Below, piece by piece: positions 1 through 9,798 of a stretch of 50,561 nucleotides of DNA. Position numbers and translations under genes: made by a program. Each line of letters starts with the position of its first letter. The first letter of the stretch is position 1. The notes under the pieces are model-generated. The model did no database searches. It saw only the letters and a program-made list of their open reading frames with translations, and had not been told where the DNA came from. Source of the stretch: Acidobacteriota bacterium (lineage in GTDB: Bacteria > Acidobacteriota > Vicinamibacteria > Vicinamibacterales > UBA2999); contig JADZCY010000257.1 of NCBI GenBank assembly GCA_020851325.1, positions 1-50,561 of the forward strand, read 5' to 3'.

Positions 1-45
1 CCAGCCCTCCAGTCCTCCAGTCCTGTTGTTCTATCCTTGATCGCG

Positions 46-1317
46 ATGCGTAACGTGCTCGCCCTGATCCTCGGCGGTGGCCAGGGCACCCGCCTTCATC
101 CCCTCACGGAACTGCGATCGAAACCGGCGGTGCCGATCGGTGGCAAGTATCGACTGATCGACGTGCCGATCAGCAACTGCCTGCACGCCGACCTGCGCCG
201 CATCTTCGTGCTGACGCAGTTCAACTCGGCGTCGCTCAATCGTCACGTCAGCAGCGCCTATCGCATGGATCTGTTCTCGCGCGGCTTCGTCGAGATCCTC
301 GCCGCCGAACAGACGCCGCAATCCACCGCCTGGTTCCAGGGCACGGCCGACGCCGTGCGCAAGGCGCGGCGCCACTTCATCGAGCACGACGCGGACTACT
401 ACCTGATCCTCGCCGGCGATCATCTGTATCGCATGAACTACGCCGACATGCTCGACGCGCACGTCGCGCAGAAGGCCGACGTCACCATCGCGGCGCTGCC
501 GGTCGATGCGGACGAGGCGACGGGCATGGGCATCTTCACCTTCGACGGCGACGGACTCATCGCCGCGTTCGAGGAGAAGCCGAATCACGAGCGGCTCGAG
601 GCCATGCGGCCGTCGCTTGGCACCGGCGCCGGCTTCGTCAATCCCGATCCCGACAAGCCGTTCATTGCCTCGATGGGCATCTACCTGTTCTCGCGACAGG
701 TGCTGCTCGATCTGCTGGACCAGGAACCCGGTCACGACTTCGGCCGTGCCCTGATCCCGGCCGCGCTCACCCGCTACAAGGTGCGCGCCTATCCGCATCG
801 CGGCTACTGGGCGGATGTCGGCACCATCGACAGCTTCTACGACGCCAACATCATGCTGACGCGGCCCAGCGCGCCGTTCAGCTTTTACGACCCGACGTGC
901 CCCATCTACACGCACGCGCGATTCCTGCCGCCGTCGAAGCTGGTGGCCTGTGATCTGAATCAGGCACTGATCGCCGAGGGCTGCTATCTCGAACAGGCGG
1001 CGGTGAGCGATTCGGTCGTCGGCATCCGCACATCCATCGGCCCCGGCTCGCGCGTGACGCGGTCGGTGCTGCTCGGCGCCGACTACTACGAACTGGACTC
1101 CGCACGCGAGAACGGCGGCGCACACGTACCAATCGGCATCGGCCGCGACGTCGTGCTCGATCGCGTCATCGTCGACAAGAACGCGCGCATCGGCGACGGC
1201 GCGCGGCTCACCAACACCGCCGGCGTCGACGAAGCCGACGGCCCCGGCTACTACATCCGCAACGGCATCGTCATCGTGCCGAAAGGCGGTGTGATCGCGC
1301 CGGGCACCGTCGTGTGA
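46..1317 (+). CDS. glgC: Glucose-1-phosphate adenylyltransferase
   Basis: N-terminal LALILGGGQGTRLHPLTELRSKPAVPIGGKYRLIDVPISNC nucleotidyltransferase signature; C-terminal hexapeptide-like region. ATG at 46 preferred over TTG at 37. Confidence 0.96.
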   Translation: MRNVLALILGGGQGTRLHPLTELRSKPAVPIGGKYRLIDVPISNCLHADLRRIFVLTQFNSASLNRHVSSAYRMDLFSRGFVEILAAEQTPQSTAWFQGTADAVRKARRHFIEHDADYYLILAGDHLYRMNYADMLDAHVAQKADVTIAALPVDADEATGMGIFTFDGDGLIAAFEEKPNHERLEAMRPSLGTGAGFVNPDPDKPFIASMGIYLFSRQVLLDLLDQEPGHDFGRALIPAALTRYKVRAYPHRGYWADVGTIDSFYDANIMLTRPSAPFSFYDPTCPIYTHARFLPPSKLVACDLNQALIAEGCYLEQAAVSDSVVGIRTSIGPGSRVTRSVLLGADYYELDSARENGGAHVPIGIGRDVVLDRVIVDKNARIGDGARLTNTAGVDEADGPGYYIRNGIVIVPKGGVIAPGTVV

Positions 1318-1387
1318 CGGCCGTAACTCAAAATTAACTGACCCGTCACGGCGCGGAAATCTGCGGCGGCTACCGTGTACCTCAGGA

Positions 1388-2176
1388 ATGTCTCCTGAGG
1401 ATCCACGGATGCACCCGACATCGTCTGTTCATGCCAGTCACGGCCGCCCCACGGCCACGCCTCGTCCTGCCGGTCTTCGTCAGGGCGTGCGCACGCACGT
1501 GCTCGTCGTCGAAGACGAGGGCGACATCGCCGGCCTCATTCGTCACGCGCTCGAGCGCTCCGGCGACACCGCCGTCGAGGTCGTCTCCAGCGGTGACGAA
1601 GCGCTGCGCGCCGCCACGGAACACCCGCCCGATCTGATCCTGCTGGATCTGAACCTGCCCAACATCGGCGGCCTCGAAGTGTGCCGCCTGCTGCGCGGCC
1701 GTCCGGCCACGGCGACGGTGCCAATCATCATACTGACGGCGCGCACCAGCGAAGGCGACCGCGTCACCGGCCTCGATGCCGGCGCCGACGACTACGTCAT
1801 CAAGCCGTTCAGCCTCCGCGAACTCTCGGCCCGCGTCCGTGCCGTTCTTCGTCGCGGCCGCGCCGCGGAACCCACGCCCGCCCCGCTCGTCTACCGCGGC
1901 CGTCACCTCGTCGCCGACTTCGACGCCGTCTCGGTCGTCGTGGACGATGTGGCGGTGAAGTTGACGCGGCGGGAGTTCGAGTTGCTGCGCTACCTGGTGG
2001 AGAACCGCAACCGCGTCCTGTCGCGCGATCGCCTGCTCGAGCGTGTGTGGGGTTACGACCACCTGATCGAAACGCGGTCCGTGGATGTGCACGTCGGCCG
2101 CCTGCGCGGCAAGCTCGGTGAAGCGGGCAAACAGATCGAAACCGTCGTCGGGCTCGGCTACCGCTTCGTCGAGTAG
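1388..2176 (+). CDS. PhoB-like winged-helix response regulator
   Basis: Receiver domain (VLVVEDEGDIAGL, DLILLDLNLP, ILTARTSEGDRVTGLDAGADDYVIKPF) plus OmpR/PhoB DNA-binding domain (LTRREFELLRYLVENRNRVLSRDRLLERVWGYD). Start could be 1388 or 1409. Confidence 0.93.
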   Translation: MSPEDPRMHPTSSVHASHGRPTATPRPAGLRQGVRTHVLVVEDEGDIAGLIRHALERSGDTAVEVVSSGDEALRAATEHPPDLILLDLNLPNIGGLEVCRLLRGRPATATVPIIILTARTSEGDRVTGLDAGADDYVIKPFSLRELSARVRAVLRRGRAAEPTPAPLVYRGRHLVADFDAVSVVVDDVAVKLTRREFELLRYLVENRNRVLSRDRLLERVWGYDHLIETRSVDVHVGRLRGKLGEAGKQIETVVGLGYRFVE

Positions 2177-2196
2177 CCGGAGCCGCGACTCGCACA

Positions 2197-2409
2197 CTAG
2201 TCGGCGATCTGCCTCCACCCCGCGTGCTGAAGTTCTTCCATCTCGAAGGTCATCAGACGCCGGGCGCGCTCGACGCGGTGCCAGTCGTGATACTCGACGC
2301 GGCGGACGAGCTGACTGTCGTGCTCTTCGCGCATCTCCCAGCCCGAAGGCGTGGCGACAATCTGAAAACGGCGGGTGTGATCGGCGTTGCGAAGGCTCTT
2401 GCTGAACAT
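2197..2409 (-). CDS. Small conserved-looking hypothetical protein (70 aa)
   Basis: ORF MFSKSLRNADHTRRFQIVATPSGWEMREEHDSQLVRRVEYHDWHRVERARRLMTFEMEELQHAGWRQIAD; non-repetitive composition, fits gap between neighbours. Confidence 0.6.
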   Translation of the reverse strand: MFSKSLRNADHTRRFQIVATPSGWEMREEHDSQLVRRVEYHDWHRVERARRLMTFEMEELQHAGWRQIAD

Positions 2410-2511
2410 GGCAGACCCGGTCCGATCCTGCCGCACCGACGCGCACGCTCGGTGTAAATTCGGCGTAACACGCGGCGGTCGCTCGACCGAAACCACTGTC
2501 CGATCAATCAG

Positions 2512-3405
2512 TTACGGCACGCGCACGACGAGGGCGCGCGGCCGCATCCCGACGCGTAGCGAGGTGCGCGACGCCAGCGGCTCGCCGTCGATGTGCACCT
2601 CCATCGGCTGCTCGCTCTTCACTTCCACCTCGGGCGCCTGAAGCATGTGCACGAGCGGGCCGGGCTCGAGGTCGCCGCGAAACACCGACGGCGCCCCGCG
2701 AATGAGCCGCGTCAGCCGATGCTCTTCCACCACCACCACATCGATCAGCCCATCGTCCAGGCGCGCCCGCGGCGCGATGATCGCGTCGTTGCCGTATTGA
2801 CGGGAGTTGGCCAGGGCAATGAACAGCGCACGGTGAGCGGTCGTGTGGCCGTTGGCGCGGACCGTGTACGACAGTCGTTGGTATCGCGGCGCTTCGATCA
2901 ACGCGAGCTGCAGATATCCCCACAGGCCACGCATCGCCCCCGGCCGGGCGATGTGATGCGCCACACGCGCATCGAGGCCAACGCCGGCGACGTTGAAGAA
3001 CCAGTGCGCGTCCAGACGTCCGGCATCGATGTGCCGCTGGCCCGCGCGCGCAACCACGCTCAGCGCTTCACGCGGATCACGTGGGATGCCGAGTTCACGC
3101 GCCAACCCATTTCCGGATCCACCGGGAACAATGCCGAGCGCGACGGGCGATTCGACGAGCGCGCTGGCCACCTCGTTGATGGTGCCATCGCCGCCCCACG
3201 CCACCACTGTGGTCGCCCCCTCGTCGCGAGCCGCGCGCGCCAGGCGATGCGCGTCACCGCGGCCGGTCGTGATGGCCACGTCCACCTGCGTACCCGCTGC
3301 CGCCAGCACAGCACGGCACAGTTGCGCCGCCGCGGCGACATCACGGCCGCGCCGCGGGCCGGACACCGGATTGACGATGACGAGCGTGCGCGCGACGGTC
3401 GTCAT
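2512..3405 (-). CDS. Diacylglycerol/lipid kinase family protein (YegS-like)
   Basis: TLVIVNPVSGPRRGRD, VVAWGGDGTINEVASAL, LGIVPGGSGNGLARELGIP motifs of the DAGK catalytic domain. Confidence 0.92.
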   Translation of the reverse strand: MTTVARTLVIVNPVSGPRRGRDVAAAAQLCRAVLAAAGTQVDVAITTGRGDAHRLARAARDEGATTVVAWGGDGTINEVASALVESPVALGIVPGGSGNGLARELGIPRDPREALSVVARAGQRHIDAGRLDAHWFFNVAGVGLDARVAHHIARPGAMRGLWGYLQLALIEAPRYQRLSYTVRANGHTTAHRALFIALANSRQYGNDAIIAPRARLDDGLIDVVVVEEHRLTRLIRGAPSVFRGDLEPGPLVHMLQAPEVEVKSEQPMEVHIDGEPLASRTSLRVGMRPRALVVRVP

Positions 3406-3442
3406 CGGACGCGTGTGTGAGCGATGTGGGTCACGATGGCGA

Positions 3443-3955
3443 TCATGGCGCCAGCCGCCGCAGCACGCGCGGCGGCAGCAACCAGCGCAGCGTGCCCGGT
3501 CCCGCCGGCGTCGCGCCGTCGACATCGATGGCGCACACCGCGCCCTTGCGGAATTCAATCTCCCCACGCGCGCCAAGCAGCCGCGCCGCCAGTTCGCCAA
3601 GATCCGGCTGGTGGCCGACGAGCGCGATGCGAGCGTGCTTGCGGGCGGCACGGGCAATCGCGTCGGTGATCGCATTCGCTCGTCCGCCCGGGGCCAGCGC
3701 CTCCACCTCCTGCACGGGGATGCGCCCTTTCGTCAGCCCGTCGGCCAGCAGCGTGGCCGTCTGCTCCGCCCGCGTCAACGGACTGGTGAGCACGATGTCG
3801 ACGTGCACGCCGAGCTCGGCCAGACCACGCACGCTCTCCTTGAAGCGACGAATGCCGTCGGCCGTCAGCGGCCGCAGCCTGTCGTCGGGATACTTGGGAC
3901 CACGTTCGGCGGCAATCGCGTGCCGCACCAGGTACAGTTCGAGGACCGCTGCCAT
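3443..3955 (-). CDS. sixA: Phosphohistidine phosphatase SixA-like (histidine phosphatase superfamily)
   Basis: LYLVRHAIAAERG...; VLTSPLTRAEQTA; LVGHQPDLGEL motifs. Confidence 0.87.
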   Translation of the reverse strand: MAAVLELYLVRHAIAAERGPKYPDDRLRPLTADGIRRFKESVRGLAELGVHVDIVLTSPLTRAEQTATLLADGLTKGRIPVQEVEALAPGGRANAITDAIARAARKHARIALVGHQPDLGELAARLLGARGEIEFRKGAVCAIDVDGATPAGPGTLRWLLPPRVLRRLAP

Positions 3956-4086
3956 CAGTGCTCCGTCATCGCCGCTGGCGCCTGTGCGCGCGACACGGCG
4001 AATGACGCGCGACCCGCATGCTAGGATGCGGATGGCCATTATCCCTTCAGTCCCGCCGGACCCGATCGTTTCCGCGACTTGCCCGC

Positions 4087-5682
4087 ATGCGCCTCGCCGC
4101 CATCGACATCGGCACCAACTCGGTGCACATGATCATCGTGCAGGTCCGTCCCGACCTGTCGTTCGAGGTCATCGATCGCGAAAAGGAAATGGTACGGCTG
4201 GGCGCCGGCGGTCTCGACGGCCGCAAGCTGACGCGGGCGGCGCAGCTGGCCGCGCTGCAGGCGCTGTCGAAGTTCGAGCGCCTTGCCCGATCGCACCAAG
4301 TGGACGACATCATTGCCGCCGCCACCAGCGCGACGCGTGAGGCCGAGAATGGCGGCGATTTTCTTGCCGCCATCGCCGAACACACCGGCATCCGCGCGCG
4401 GCTCATCAGCGGCACCGAAGAAGCCCGCCTCATCCATCTCGCGGCTGTGTACGGCGTCGACGCCGTCACCCCCACCGTCGTCATGGACATCGGCGGCGGC
4501 AGCGTGGAGATCACGCTCGGCGAAGCCGAGGCGCGCCTGGCGCGATCGTTCAAGATCGGCGTCATCCGCCTCAGCGAACGCTTCGTCGGCTCCGATCCGA
4601 TCAGCCGCCGCGACGAACGCAAGATGGTGCGGCACATCGGCGAAGAGGTCGATCGCTATGTGGCGCAGATCGTCAAGGAAGGCTTCGGGCGCCTCATCGG
4701 CACCTCGGGCACCATCCTGTCGCTGGGCGCCGTCGCCACCGCCATCGACAACGGCAACGTGCCGGACGAAGTGCGCAACCTGCGCGTCAGCGCCAAGCGC
4801 CTGCGCAAGCTCCGCAAGCACGTCACCAGCCTGCCGCTCGACGAACGCCTGGCCCTGCCGGGCCTCGATCCGCGCCGCGCCGACCTGATCGTCGCCGGCG
4901 CCGTGCTGTTCGACACGCTGCTGTCGAAGATGGATGCCGACGAGGTGACGCTCTGCGATCTCGCACTGCGCGAAGGATTGATCCTCGACTACATCCGCCG
5001 CCATGGACGCGCCATCGCCCGCACGGATCAGTATCCCGACGTGCGCCGCCGCTCCGCCATCGAACTTGCCGAACGGTGCCAGTGGGAAGGCGATCACGCG
5101 CGTCAGGTGGCGCAGATGGCTGCCGCCATCTTCACGCAGACACAGCACCTGCACGGCCTCGGCGATCGTGAACGCGAGTGGCTGGAGTACGCCGCCCTGC
5201 TCCACGACATCGGCACGCACATCAGCTACGAGCGGCATCATCGCCACTCCTACTACCTGATCAAGAACGGCGATCTGCGCGGCTTCGAGCCAGCCGAGAT
5301 CGAGATCATCGCGCTGGTCGCGCGCTACCATCGCCGCGCCACGCCAAAGAAGGATCACGAAGGCTACGGCGACCTCACGCCCGATCGTCGGCGGACCGTG
5401 CGACTGCTCGGCGCCATCCTCCGCGTCGCCGAAACCCTCGACCGCTCACGCCACGGCGTCGTCACCGCCGTCACCCTCCGCGACCGCGGCACCGATCTGC
5501 GCCTGCAGATCGAAGCCACCGGCGACGCCGAACTCGAACTCTGGGCCAGCCGCCGCCAACTCGATGTCCTCGCCGCCGAACTGGGTAAGCCGATCGCCCT
5601 CGCCAGGCTTCCCAAGGAAGCGCCAACCCCCTCGCGCGCCCGCAGCACTCCCGCACGACGGAGACAAAGCATTGGCGATTGA
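4087..5682 (+). CDS. Ppx/GppA exopolyphosphatase family protein with C-terminal HD-type domain
   Basis: RLAAIDIGTNSVHMIIVQV, VVMDIGGGSVEITLG; C-terminal YAALLHDIGTHISYERHHRHSYYLI. Start at ATG 4087. Confidence 0.93.
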   Translation: MRLAAIDIGTNSVHMIIVQVRPDLSFEVIDREKEMVRLGAGGLDGRKLTRAAQLAALQALSKFERLARSHQVDDIIAAATSATREAENGGDFLAAIAEHTGIRARLISGTEEARLIHLAAVYGVDAVTPTVVMDIGGGSVEITLGEAEARLARSFKIGVIRLSERFVGSDPISRRDERKMVRHIGEEVDRYVAQIVKEGFGRLIGTSGTILSLGAVATAIDNGNVPDEVRNLRVSAKRLRKLRKHVTSLPLDERLALPGLDPRRADLIVAGAVLFDTLLSKMDADEVTLCDLALREGLILDYIRRHGRAIARTDQYPDVRRRSAIELAERCQWEGDHARQVAQMAAAIFTQTQHLHGLGDREREWLEYAALLHDIGTHISYERHHRHSYYLIKNGDLRGFEPAEIEIIALVARYHRRATPKKDHEGYGDLTPDRRRTVRLLGAILRVAETLDRSRHGVVTAVTLRDRGTDLRLQIEATGDAELELWASRRQLDVLAAELGKPIALARLPKEAPTPSRARSTPARRRQSIGD

Positions 5683-5765
5683 CGGATCGGGGGATTGGGC
5701 GATTGTTGACGATAGGTGATTGACCGGATTGGGCGATTCGGAATTGCCGATCGAGCGATTCGCCT
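5671..5765. repeat. Degenerate GGCGATTG-type short repeat array
   Basis: ATTGGCGATTGACGG, ATTGGGCGATTGTTGACG, GGTGATTGACCGG, ATTGGGCGATTCGG in close succession; first unit contains the TGA stop of the upstream gene. Confidence 0.7.
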
Positions 5766-6160
5766 GCGCGATCTGCCATCCTGCAGCCTGCCTTCATCTG
5801 TGCCGTCTGTGCCAGCTGTGGCCATTAGGGGTCTGGAGGACTGGAGGGCTGGAGGGCTGGAAGCAACACGGGCGCTCATTGTGCATCTGCGGCTGAAGAT
5901 TCCTGATTCATCTGTGCTTTCTGTGTCATCTGTGGCTGTGCTGTCGTGCCATCTGTGGCCTGCGCATCGGCTGACGTCGTCTGTATCCGCATCTGCGGCC
6001 TGTCCTGTCCGTGTAGGTATCTGCGCATCTGCGGCTGAAATTCCTGGTTCATCTGTGCTGTCTGTGTCATCTGTGGCTGTGCTGTCTGTGCCATCTGTGG
6101 CCTGCGCATCTGCGGCCTGTCCTCCCATCTGCGGCATTTGTTACATCTGCGGCACGTGGA
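5765..6160. repeat. Degenerate CATCTG(T/C)GGC intergenic repeat array with two ~87-bp near-identical sub-copies
   Basis: Many CATCTGTGGC/CATCTGCGGC units; 5883-5968 and 6024-6110 are near-identical segments. Confidence 0.85.
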
Positions 6161-6161
6161 A

Positions 6162-6200
6162 TTAACACAGCAGAAACCACTGCGAAACCGCGTTCACGTA
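6162..6200 (+). promoter_or_regulatory. Candidate Pho-box-like 11-bp-phased direct repeats upstream of pstS
   Basis: TTAACACAGCA / GAAACCACTGC / GAAACCGCG: GAAACC at 6173 and 6184 (11-bp spacing). Confidence 0.3.
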
Positions 6201-6211
6201 GGCTGAGGTTC

Positions 6212-7228
6212 ATGCCTCTTGCTCGCGCCTGCCGCGTGCTGTCTGTGGCCGGTGTCGTCTTCCTCTCGGCGGCCTGTGGCGGCAACCACGGCCAGCAGAC
6301 GCTGGTCACGCTCGACGGCTCGAGCACGGTGTTCCCCATCAGCGAGGCCGTGGCCGAGGAGTTCCAGGCGGCGACGCCGGGCACGCGTGTCACCGTCGGC
6401 ATCTCCGGCACCGGCGGCGGGTTCCAGAAGTTCTGCCGCGCCGAAACCGACATCAACAACGCCTCGCGACCGATCAGCGTCAGCGAGCTCGCGGCCTGCG
6501 CCGCGGCCGGCGTCGAGTTCGTCGAACTCCCCATCGCCTACGACGGCATCGCCATCGTCGTGAACCCGAAGGCGTCGTGGATCGAGCGCATCACGGTGGC
6601 CGAGCTCAAGACGTTGTGGGCGCCGGAAGCGCAGAACACGGTGACGCGGTGGAGCCAGGTGCGGGCCGGATGGCCCGATCGGGAGATCCACCTGTTCGGC
6701 GCCGGCGTCGACTCCGGCACCTACGACTACTTCACCGAGGCGATCACCGGGAAGACCAAAGCCAGCCGCGGCGACTTCACCTCGAGTGAAGACGACAACG
6801 TGCTGGTGCAGGGCATCAGCAGCGACGAACTCGCGCTCGGCTTCCTGCCCTTCGCGTATTTCGAAGAGAACCGCGACCTGCTCAAGCTCGTTCCCGTGGA
6901 CGATGAGCGGGGCGATAACGGTGAGGGTGGGGTGCTGCCGAGTCCGGAATCGATTCGCACCGGCGCCTATCAGCCGCTGTCGCGCCCGGTGTTCGTCTAC
7001 GTGTCGACAAAGGCCGCGGAGCGCCCCGAGGTCCGCCAGTTCGTCGAGTTCTACCTCGCCCAGGCGGACGCGCTGGTGCGTGAAGTGAACTACGTCGGCC
7101 TCGGCCCGGCCGCCTATCAACTCGTCGGCGAACGCTTCGCGCAGCGCCGCACCGGCACGCTGTTCGCCAACGGCCACACCGTGGGCGTCACCATCGAAGC
7201 CCTGCTCGCGCGCGAGCGCGACCAGTAG
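6212..7228 (+). CDS. pstS: Phosphate ABC transporter substrate-binding lipoprotein
   Basis: Lipobox-like [50 protein letters not shown]; followed by pstC. Confidence 0.95.
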   Translation: MPLARACRVLSVAGVVFLSAACGGNHGQQTLVTLDGSSTVFPISEAVAEEFQAATPGTRVTVGISGTGGGFQKFCRAETDINNASRPISVSELAACAAAGVEFVELPIAYDGIAIVVNPKASWIERITVAELKTLWAPEAQNTVTRWSQVRAGWPDREIHLFGAGVDSGTYDYFTEAITGKTKASRGDFTSSEDDNVLVQGISSDELALGFLPFAYFEENRDLLKLVPVDDERGDNGEGGVLPSPESIRTGAYQPLSRPVFVYVSTKAAERPEVRQFVEFYLAQADALVREVNYVGLGPAAYQLVGERFAQRRTGTLFANGHTVGVTIEALLARERDQ

Positions 7229-7233
7229 CCGCA

Positions 7234-8115
7234 ATGCGCGCACGCCGGATCGAATGGCTCATCGAGCGCCTGCTCTTCCTCTGCGCGGCGCTCTCGGTGC
7301 TCACCACGGCCGGCATCATCGCCGTGCTGGCGGTGGAGACCTTCGAGTTCCTTCGCGAAGTGTCGATCATCGAGTTCCTGTTCGGCACCGAATGGACGCC
7401 GCTCTTCGCCAACGCCCGCTTCGGCGTGCTGCCGCTCGTCGCCGGCACGCTGCTGGTGTCGGCCATCGCGATGATCGTCGCGCTGCCGATGGGCCTGCTG
7501 TCGGCCATCTATCTCAGCGAGTACGCCGACCCGAACGTGCGTCGCGTGGTGAAGCCGGTGCTCGAGATCCTCGCCGGCGTGCCGACGGTGGTGTACGGCT
7601 ACTTCGCGCTGCTGTTCGTGACGCCGCTCCTGCAGCGCATCTTTCCGCAGATGGCCGGCTTCAACGCGCTCAGCCCCGGCATCGTCATGGGGATCATGAT
7701 CCTGCCATTGGTATCATCGATGGCCGAGGACGCAATGCGCGCGGTGCCGCGCGGGTTGCGTGAAGGCGCCTACGCGCTCGGCGCCACGCGCATGCAGACG
7801 TCCCTGCAGGTGGTCGTGCCGGCGGCGTTCTCGGGCATCACGGCGGCGTGCATCCTGGCCGTGTCGCGCGCCATCGGCGAGACGATGATCGTCGCCATTG
7901 CGGCGGGCCAGCAGCCGCGGCTCACCGCCAGCCCGTTCGTGCCGCTCGAGACGATGACCGCCTACATCGTCCAGGTGAGCCTGGGTGACACGCCGCAGGA
8001 CACGCTGGAGTACCGCACCATCTTCGCCGTCGGCATGCTCCTCTTCCTGATGACCTTCGGCCTGAACCTGGTGAGCACGTGGCTGCGCGACCGCTACCGC
8101 GAGGAATACACGTGA
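7234..8115 (+). CDS. pstC: Phosphate ABC transporter permease
   Basis: Multi-TM permease with [31 protein letters not shown] and [13 protein letters not shown]; position in pst operon. Confidence 0.95.
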   Translation: MRARRIEWLIERLLFLCAALSVLTTAGIIAVLAVETFEFLREVSIIEFLFGTEWTPLFANARFGVLPLVAGTLLVSAIAMIVALPMGLLSAIYLSEYADPNVRRVVKPVLEILAGVPTVVYGYFALLFVTPLLQRIFPQMAGFNALSPGIVMGIMILPLVSSMAEDAMRAVPRGLREGAYALGATRMQTSLQVVVPAAFSGITAACILAVSRAIGETMIVAIAAGQQPRLTASPFVPLETMTAYIVQVSLGDTPQDTLEYRTIFAVGMLLFLMTFGLNLVSTWLRDRYREEYT

Positions 8116-8954
8116 AGCACCGCGCCGACTCGCTCTTCCGCATCGTCGCGCTGTCGACGCTGGTCGTCGCGCTGCTGACGCTCGCGGTGCTGCTCATCGA
8201 CATCGTCAGCGACGGCATCGGCCGGCTGAACTGGCAGTTCCTCGTCAACATCGCCTCGCGCCGGCCTCAGAACGCCGGCATCTATCACGCGCTCGCCGGC
8301 AGCATCTGGGTGATCACGCTCACGGCGCTGCTGGCGCTGCCGATCGGTGTCGCCGCTGCCATCTATCTGGAGGAGTACGGCACGCGCAGCCGCGTCGCCC
8401 GGTTCATCGAGATCAACATCTCGAACCTCGCCGCGGTGCCGTCGATCATTTACGGCCTGCTCGGGCTCGGCGTCTTCGTCCGCGTGATGGGCATGGGCCG
8501 CAGCGTGATGGCCGGCGCCTGCACGCTGGCGCTGCTGGCGCTGCCGGTGGTCATCCTGTCGACGCGCGAGGCGCTGCGCACCGTACCCTCGTCCATTCGT
8601 GAAGGGTCGTACGCGCTCGGGGCGACGAAATGGCAGACCATCTGGCACCAGGTGCTGCCGATGGCGTTCCCCGGCATCCTCACCGGGCTCATCCTGTCGC
8701 TGTCGCGCGCCATCGGCGAAACCGCGCCGCTCATCACCATTGGCGCGCTCACCTACATTCCCTTCGCGCCCGACGGCATCTGGTCGCCGTTCACGGTGCT
8801 GCCCATTCAGATCTTCAACTGGGTGTCGCGCCCGCAGGCGGCGTTCAAGGCCAACGCGGCGGCCGGCATTCTCGTGCTGATGGTGCTGCTGCTGGCCATG
8901 AACGCCATCGCGGTATTCTTGCGAGACCGCTTTCAGCGTCAGGGTCGCGCATGA
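8112..8954 (+). CDS. pstA: Phosphate ABC transporter permease
   Basis: [39 protein letters not shown] start overlapping the pstC stop (GTGA). Confidence 0.95.
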   Translation: MKHRADSLFRIVALSTLVVALLTLAVLLIDIVSDGIGRLNWQFLVNIASRRPQNAGIYHALAGSIWVITLTALLALPIGVAAAIYLEEYGTRSRVARFIEINISNLAAVPSIIYGLLGLGVFVRVMGMGRSVMAGACTLALLALPVVILSTREALRTVPSSIREGSYALGATKWQTIWHQVLPMAFPGILTGLILSLSRAIGETAPLITIGALTYIPFAPDGIWSPFTVLPIQIFNWVSRPQAAFKANAAAGILVLMVLLLAMNAIAVFLRDRFQRQGRA

Positions 8955-9787
8955 ACGCCGTTTCCCGTCCACTTCCGCCTCCCCCGGTCGTCGCCAGCCG
9001 GCCCGCGCCTGCCGAGCCGGCACCGGCCAGCCGCGTCAAGATCGACGTCGACGGGATGAACTTCTACTACGGCGCCAAGCGGGCGCTGGACGGCATCTCG
9101 ATCGAGATTCGCGCCAATCTGGTCACCGCCTTCATCGGTCCCTCGGGCTGCGGCAAGAGCACGTTCCTGCGCACGCTCAACCGCATGAACGACATCATCC
9201 CCGGCACGCGCGTCGAGGGACAGGTGCTCGTCGACGGCCAGTCGATCTACGCCCCGCACGTCGATGTCGTCGAGTTGCGGCGTCGCATCGGCATGGTGTT
9301 CCAGAAGTCGAATCCGTTCCCGAAGTCGATCTTCGAGAACGTCGCCTACGGCCTGCGCATCAACGGCATGGCGCGGAGCCGCACGGAACTGGCCGAACGC
9401 GTCGAGGAGAGCCTGCGGCAGGCGGCGATCTTCGACGAAGTGAAGGACCGCCTGCACGAGTCGGCGCTGGCCCTGTCCGGCGGCCAGCAGCAGCGCCTGT
9501 GCATCGCCCGCGCGCTGGCGATTCGTCCCGAGATCCTGCTGATGGACGAACCGGCCTCCGCGCTGGACCCGATTGCCACCCAGCGCATCGAAGAGCTGAT
9601 CTACGACCTCAAGAAGACCTACACCATCGTCATCGTCACGCACAGCATGCAGCAGGCGGCGCGCGTGTCGGATCTCACGGCCTTCTTCTGGCTGGGACGG
9701 CTGGTGGAATACGACCGCACCGATAAGATCTTCACGGCTCCGGCCGAAAAGCTGACGGAAGACTACGTGACCGGACGCTGCGGCTAG
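8951..9787 (+). CDS. pstB: Phosphate ABC transporter ATP-binding protein
   Basis: Walker [20 protein letters not shown], signature [37 protein letters not shown] overlap with pstA. Confidence 0.97.
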   Translation: MNAVSRPLPPPPVVASRPAPAEPAPASRVKIDVDGMNFYYGAKRALDGISIEIRANLVTAFIGPSGCGKSTFLRTLNRMNDIIPGTRVEGQVLVDGQSIYAPHVDVVELRRRIGMVFQKSNPFPKSIFENVAYGLRINGMARSRTELAERVEESLRQAAIFDEVKDRLHESALALSGGQQQRLCIARALAIRPEILLMDEPASALDPIATQRIEELIYDLKKTYTIVIVTHSMQQAARVSDLTAFFWLGRLVEYDRTDKIFTAPAEKLTEDYVTGRCG

Positions 9788-9798
9788 CGGGACGCGCC

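Noticed and set aside
2177-2196. Fifth convergent junction as another repeat-occupied site
   Set aside because: Only 20 bp (CCGGAGCCGCGACTCGCACA) and no match to the repeat families; kept as the exception to the rule.
2512-3675. Extended N-terminus of the lipid kinase ORF
   Set aside because: The extension overlaps SixA and is Arg/Ser-rich; the kinase domain begins right after ATG 3405.
5765-6160. Possible CRISPR array
   Set aside because: Units are short, degenerate and without regular unique spacers; no cas genes in the window.
5716-6165. 149-aa plus ORF and 257-aa minus ORF (with [20 protein letters not shown]-type translation) in the ppx-pstS spacer
   Set aside because: The open frames arise from the CATCTG repeat periodicity; no start context, no domain, and the same repeat occurs in other non-coding spacers.
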